In this document: in pieces, positions 59,493 to 64,000 of the stretch
Layout of the letters: every line of letters starts with the position of its first letter
How positions within the stretch are numbered: the stretch's first letter is position 1
Source: Cinnamomum chago
Taxonomy: Eukaryota > Streptophyta > Magnoliopsida > Laurales > Lauraceae
Assembly: GCA_038049695.1 (NCBI GenBank)
Contig: CP142455.1
Span: forward strand, 34,013,501 to 34,077,500
Direction of reading: 5' to 3'
DNA: 64,000 bases
The notes under the pieces: model-generated
What the model saw: the letters and a program-made list of their open reading frames with translations, nothing else
The model's database searches: none
What the model was told of the DNA's origin: nothing
Position numbers and translations under genes: made by a program

Positions 59493-62030
59493 TGTTGACA
59501 CCAAAAATGTCACTTTGCCTCTTCAACATCAAGAAAGCCACATGAAGTCGCATCTTACTACAAAAAGGCAATGCCGCTTCAAGCATTAAATCATATCAAA
59601 ATCACTTGAAAACTGATAGATCCTTCAAGACAACCAAAAGAGGAGTCCACATGAAGTTTTGGGCCATTCCGACATCATTTGGCCTAGCTTCACTCCTCCA
59701 GCAACCAAACAACGTTCCTGGCGGCGGCGGCGTTGAAGACATCAAAACTTTGATCTGAGCCTATGGATGGTCTCAAAATACCTCCAAAAGGCTCCACATC
59801 AAATTTCAGGTCATTCCGACAATGTTTGACCCGACTTTGACGCTCCGAAAGAAAATCAAACCTCTCAGCGGTGAGAACTACAGGGACCATTACTCATTAA
59901 ACAGAGCACATGGGCGGCTTCAACATACTTCAAAAGGGCTGCATGTCAAATTTCAGGTCATTCCGACAATGTTTGACCCGACTTTGACGCTCCGAAAGAA
60001 AATCAAGGCTACCGGCAGTGGAGTACCCCAGGGCCATGACATCCAAATCGGAGCTAATGGATCATCTCAAAATAACTCCAATAGGCACCCTGTCAAATTT
60101 CAGGTCAATCGAACATCAGTTGACCGCACATCAAAACGTGACATCTTCCTCGTGGCAAAATCAAGCCTAGCAGTGATGGGAACCCAAACGGCTTTAAAAC
60201 TCAAAAGAAATCCCATGGTTGGTCCTATTTACTGTTCGGGAAGCTTCACGTCAAATTTCAGGTCATTCCGACATCGTTTGACCTAGTTTTAACTCTTGGC
60301 AAAAATCAGCAACTCTGCGCGGCAAAGTCTTCGGCTTTTCCAACAAGTAGGAAACTTTGTGCCCGGTTTTGCACAACTTCTTGTTGGTTTTTTTCCAGGA
60401 GAACCAAGTAAAAAAATGAGGAAAAATGTCAATAAAAATACAGGAGAAAAAAGAAGCAAAAAAGCTAAAAAAACGGCTGACAAAACGGTGACCAAAGGAG
60501 AAAATCCCCACATGGTCGCCGGTGACGCTGGAAATCCGGGTAGCCGGATTTCCGCCACGAGGCCCTTTTTCCGATCCTTTTCGCATTTCGGGAGTTCCAG
60601 CCCCTGTGATTTCCTGAAAATCTGATTTTTGACACTCGAAAACAACTGATCTTCATCTACATCTCTGATCCGCCGCCAAGAGCATGAAATCATCATCGAT
60701 CGCTCCAAGATCGCCATCCGACTGACCAAGAAAGTGCACCTTCTGTCCGACCGATCAAGAAATCGACAAGACATATGTCATCGGCCCGTTGGTATCAACT
60801 AATATCTGAAGTTGTGTGATCATCCGACATCGATCGACATGAAGATCCATCGCCGATCATCGCAAGAAGAATTCCAAAGACGCGGTACGGTCCGCGACTC
60901 TTCAAATCCCCGGTGACCACTTAATGTTGTTAATTGACCTAACTAAATGCGGTCATTAATTCATTATTTTGGACGGCCCAATCAGTTTCAAGGAAATGGG
61001 AGTTACAAGTCCAAGTCATCATGGCATTAAAGTCATGAAAGTCCTCTCTTCATGGAGATTGAAGGCGATTAAATGCCCATTATCTCCACCGGCCAATCAG
61101 AAGCCAAGAAAAAGGAGTTACAAAATAATGGAATTAAAACTTGTAACTCCTCCCATTATGTGGTTTTAATGCATTAAAGCCCATAAAGTCACCTAAAGGC
61201 TACCAAACGCCTATAAAAGGAGGTGACTCCAAGAAGCCAAGGACACACAGAGAATCCCGGAATCCCAAACTCAAAATCCAGAAGCCCCGCTACCCTGAAG
61301 AAATTCTACTGCAAAAAGAAACTATGCTGCAACAAACACCCAAAAGGTGATCAAAGGCCCTTGCCCCCCCCCCCCCCTCCTCCTCTAAGAAAAAGCCTCC
61401 TCTTCTCCTACTCAACATGGCCAAGACGTGGCTCTTCAACCCGTCTCTTCGTTTTTCATTGGGTATAGGACCTTCCCTTGGTCCTTATCCTCTAAAAAAC
61501 TGAAGTCCAAGCCAAGCCAAAGAATCAAAGCATCAAGCATTCTCATTTGAAGGACGATGGCGGAGTCCATACATGACTTGCGACCGTCGATCTGAACTGG
61601 TCCCCACAATCTCCTGAGAAGTCAGATTCTCTTTCTTACTTTTCTGTTGTACTTTGAATTTTTTTTAAGAGACAAAAAAAATCACAATTCTTGTCTTTCA
61701 TTTTGATAAGATTTGTAAATCGCCTTTCACGGCACAAAATCGCCTTTCTCGGCAAACAAAATAAAATCGCCTCTCACGGCATTCAAAAACTGTCTCTTTT
61801 CTTAAGTATGTGTGCAATGAAAAGTTAGAAAAACGTTGATTTCATTTCTACTTGCGAAGGTGGATCTCCGGATCACCATTTCTAAATTCCAAGTAGAACA
61901 GAAAATCTAGCATACCCGTACAAAATATAGATGCCTTTTTTTCTCCCCCTTTCCTCCCTCCATTCGATTCCTCTCGGCGACCCTGGGGACAGGATGGGAG
62001 AGGAGAGGAAAGAAAAAATCGGGTACATCA
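59493..62030 (+). repeat. 3' LTR of X
   Basis: 2538 bp, uninterrupted, TGTTGACACC...GGGTACATCA, followed by the CTTAC duplication. The 148-bp periodic repeats are at about 59650-60300, TATA at 61212-61218, and a run of about 14 C at 61364. In the first 330 bp about 23 differences from the 5' LTR were counted by eye. Confidence 0.92.
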
Positions 62031-62035
62031 CTTAC

Positions 62036-63875
62036 ACTCTGGAACCAAAACATAGAGATGGGTTTTGTGAATTTTTTAAGTCGATCAACTACCTAGACGG
62101 CTATGCGGCAAACCTCTCGAGGTGTGTAACCTCGAAAAATGATAAATTAGCTGGTTTAAAGAGCCATGATTGCCACATCCTTATCCAACGCATCCTTCCT
62201 ATTGGCATGCGTGGCTTTCTGAATAAGGATATCTGTACAACATTATTTGAGTTAGGCAGCTTTTTTCCAAGACCTCTGCTCGAAAACACAGAGACACGAT
62301 GATTTGAAAAAATTGAAGGAGCAGATAGTTTTAATATTGTACAAGCTGGAGAGGATTTTTCCTCTTGCTTTCTTTGATGTGATGGTTCATCTATCGATTC
62401 ACTTGCCACGCGAGGCCATACTTGGTGGACCGGTGCAATATCGATGGATATACCCGATAGAAAGGTAATAGTTGTTGACCATTGATTAATTATTTATGTA
62501 TTAGTGAAATTGCCTTGCATTGAAAATCATAATTGTTATCATTGGTTGTTTAAAGGTTTCTGAAGACCCTAAAAGGGTACCTTCGCAACCGAGCTCGGCC
62601 TGAAGGTTCGGTCGCCGAGGCTTACATTGTCAAAGAGTGCCTCATTTTTTGCACAATGTATTTAAGGCAGACTGATCAAGTACAGCGTTATGATGATTGT
62701 GGAAAGCGTGGCCCGGGGATGTCGGTCTTCACACAAACTGTCTGTCCCATCGGACTGCTGTCAAGGGCACATGATCCTTCTCAAAGAGAGTGTGACATGG
62801 CTCATTGGTTTGTACTGAATAATTGCCCCGGGGTGGAGCCGTATCTACAGTATGTGCTTCAATCTAGCCATATTTATACATTGCTTGTTAATTCCTTTAT
62901 TCAGTCTCTACTCTTACTTATTCATTGGAAGTTATCTTGAGTAGGGAACACAAGAATCCAGTGCAAGATCAAAGAGGTGGAGATGTCAAACAGATACAAC
63001 GAAAAGAATTTGCAGGATGGTTCAAACAACGTGTAAGACATATAAAATATTATCATTTTAATTGCTAGATATTATTGAATTACACTTCAAATAACATTAG
63101 TCTAATACATTTGTCTTAATCTGCTTATGTAGATGAATCAATTGCGAACTCTAGGGTCACCAGTAGCTTCTGATGAGATGTGGTCATTAGCAAATGACCC
63201 TAGATCCCTAGTGAATCTTTACCAGGGGTGTGATTGCAATTGCAGCCGATACCACACTATAGATCGTGAGAAATGCCGTAGGAGCCAGAGTAGTGGCTTG
63301 GTCGTGGAAGGGGAATACGAAGGGGTGAAACATGACTACTATGACTACATCTGAAAGTCTGGGAATTGTCCTATGGGCACGGGGATAAAGTGGTCTTATT
63401 TGAATGTGAATGGTACAACACTAGTACCAAGCACAAGATAAACATCGAAGACCATGTTACAAGCATTGATATCACGGGTCGTTGGTGTACGGATGATCCA
63501 TTTGTCCTACCAAGTCAGGTGACACAAGTCTTCTACGTTAATGACACCAGTAGAGGAAAAAATTGGAGAGTCGTAGAACGGGTCAAGCCTCTGGGAATAT
63601 GGGATGTACCCGCTAAGCGGGATGACGACGACAACAACGATGATGTGCCTAATGATGCATTTCAACAAGACGAAACGACGTTTGTTGTCCCAGTCCTCAT
63701 CGATGGTACCAGTGTCCAATACTATAGGGATGATATAGATCCTGAGATCATTCTCAGTGATGAGTCAGTAGATGAGGATGGCCAAGATGAGGATGAAACA
63801 TTGGTAGAGTACGAAAATGAAGAAGAAAATGATGTTCATAGTCAAGACGATGATGAGATGGAATATGACATGTAG
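62036..63875 (+). pseudogene. TNP2-family CACTA transposase, 3' part (spliced, decayed)
   Basis: The frame resumes directly after the CTTAC duplication. Predicted exons are 62036-62464, 62556-62849, 62945-63032 and 63133-63875. The introns of 91, 95 and 100 bp have GT-AG ends, phases 2, 2 and 0. Conserved segments are GLKSHDCHILIQRILPIG, FDVMVHLSIHLPREA and VQYRWIYPIERF (DUF4218 region). Then come MWSLANDPRSLV, SGLVVEGEYEGVKHDYYD and DDPFVLPSQVTQVFYVND (DUF4216 region), with a long acidic tail (DDDEMEYDM). Frameshifts near 62285 and 63350 break the frame. These two domains normally form the C-terminal half of TNP2-type CACTA transposases. The stop at 63873-63875 ends the gene. Confidence 0.88.
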
Positions 63876-64000
63876 TGTTTGTTTCAGGTTTTTCACATGT
63901 AACGATTAAGTAAATTAATAAAGATATTGTCTTACATAATGACATTGTGTTCAATTTCATTTTCTCTTCTCATTTGTTCATATATAGATAAGATATTTCT
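63876..64000. other. CACTA sequence downstream of transposase, no gene
   Basis: A/T-rich DNA with no subterminal ACCGACG repeat or TAGTG terminus yet. The right end of the CACTA element must lie beyond the window. Confidence 0.6.

Larger units (their letters stand above)
10359..62030 (+). mobile_element. Element X: Tat-type LTR retrotransposon with gag and antisense PMD gene, no pol
   Basis: Both LTRs are bounded by the 5-bp duplication CTTAC (10354-10358 and 62031-62035). The 3' LTR starts TGTTGACACC and ends in CA; the 5' copy starts TATTGACACC, a G-to-A change in the terminal TG. A primer-binding site follows the 5' LTR at 30452 and a purine tract precedes the 3' LTR at 59481. Removing nested Y and solo LTR B leaves about 16.8 kb. 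It encodes a Tat-type gag and an acidic ORF on the plus strand, and a multi-exon PMD gene on the minus strand. No protease, RT, RNase H or integrase is present, so movement would have needed enzymes in trans. LTR divergence of about 7% over the first 330 bp makes it the oldest retroelement inside the CACTA element. Confidence 0.87.
4242..64000 (+). mobile_element. CACTA (En/Spm-type) DNA transposon, interrupted, right end beyond window
   Basis: The left terminus reads CACTACAACAAATTG, preceded by a likely 3-bp target site GTC (4239-4241). Subterminal repeats follow to about 4885. A TNP2-family transposase gene lies on the plus strand in two parts, 8590-10358 and 62036-63875. Between them sits element X (10359-62030). 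Without X and one CTTAC duplication the transposase reading frame continues exactly across the junction, which shows that X landed in a pre-existing CACTA element. The right terminus (expected TAGTG plus GTC) is not in the window. The transposase is broken, so this copy is not autonomous. Confidence 0.9.

Overview
The window looks like heterochromatic or intergenic DNA from a flowering plant. I find no ordinary host gene. Almost every base belongs to transposable elements (TEs) stacked inside one another. The plant assignment rests on a CACTA/En-Spm element with a TNP2-type transposase, a chromovirus of Tekay/Del type, a Tat-type gag, a SIRE-like Copia gag, a second Copia element, and a plant mobile domain (PMD) gene. 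I cannot name the species. Layout from outside in. (1) Bases 1-23 and 3196-4241 are an old Gypsy LTR remnant, into which solo LTR A (24-3195, target duplication GAACC) inserted. (2) At 4242 a CACTA element begins (CACTA terminus, subterminal ACCGACG repeats) and runs off the right edge. Its TNP2 gene is decayed and split into 8590-10358 and 62036-63875. (3) Element X (10359-62030, duplication CTTAC) sits inside that gene: a roughly 16.8 kb Tat-type LTR retrotransposon once nested DNA is subtracted. (4) The 5' LTR of X contains element Y (11928-29469, duplication CTCTC), a minus-strand SIRE-like Copia element with gag only. (5) The right LTR of Y contains element Z (18929-28721, duplication AGTTC), a minus-strand Copia element with damaged gag-pol. 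(6) The internal region of X contains solo LTR B (38891-56240 overall, duplication AGCCT), same family as A. (7) Solo LTR B contains element T (40297-53534, duplication ATGAC), a very young Tekay-type element with two 4196-bp LTRs and gag-pol. LTR divergence counted by eye agrees with this order: X about 7% in the first 330 bp, Y about 1.3%, Z about 0.45% plus one 27-bp indel, T about 0.14%. The most interesting object is X. It has LTRs, a primer-binding site, a polypurine tract and a Tat-type gag, but no protease, reverse transcriptase or integrase. In their place it carries an acidic ORF on the sense strand and, on the opposite strand, a multi-exon gene for a PMD protein with three short phase-1 GT-AG introns. 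A short repeat array lies between the two convergent units. Arabidopsis MAIN/MAIL1 are PMD proteins involved in TE silencing, so a retrotransposon carrying one in antisense deserves attention. In this copy the PMD gene is broken by stops, frameshifts and the solo LTR insertion. No rRNA, tRNA gene, CRISPR array or host promoter was recognised.
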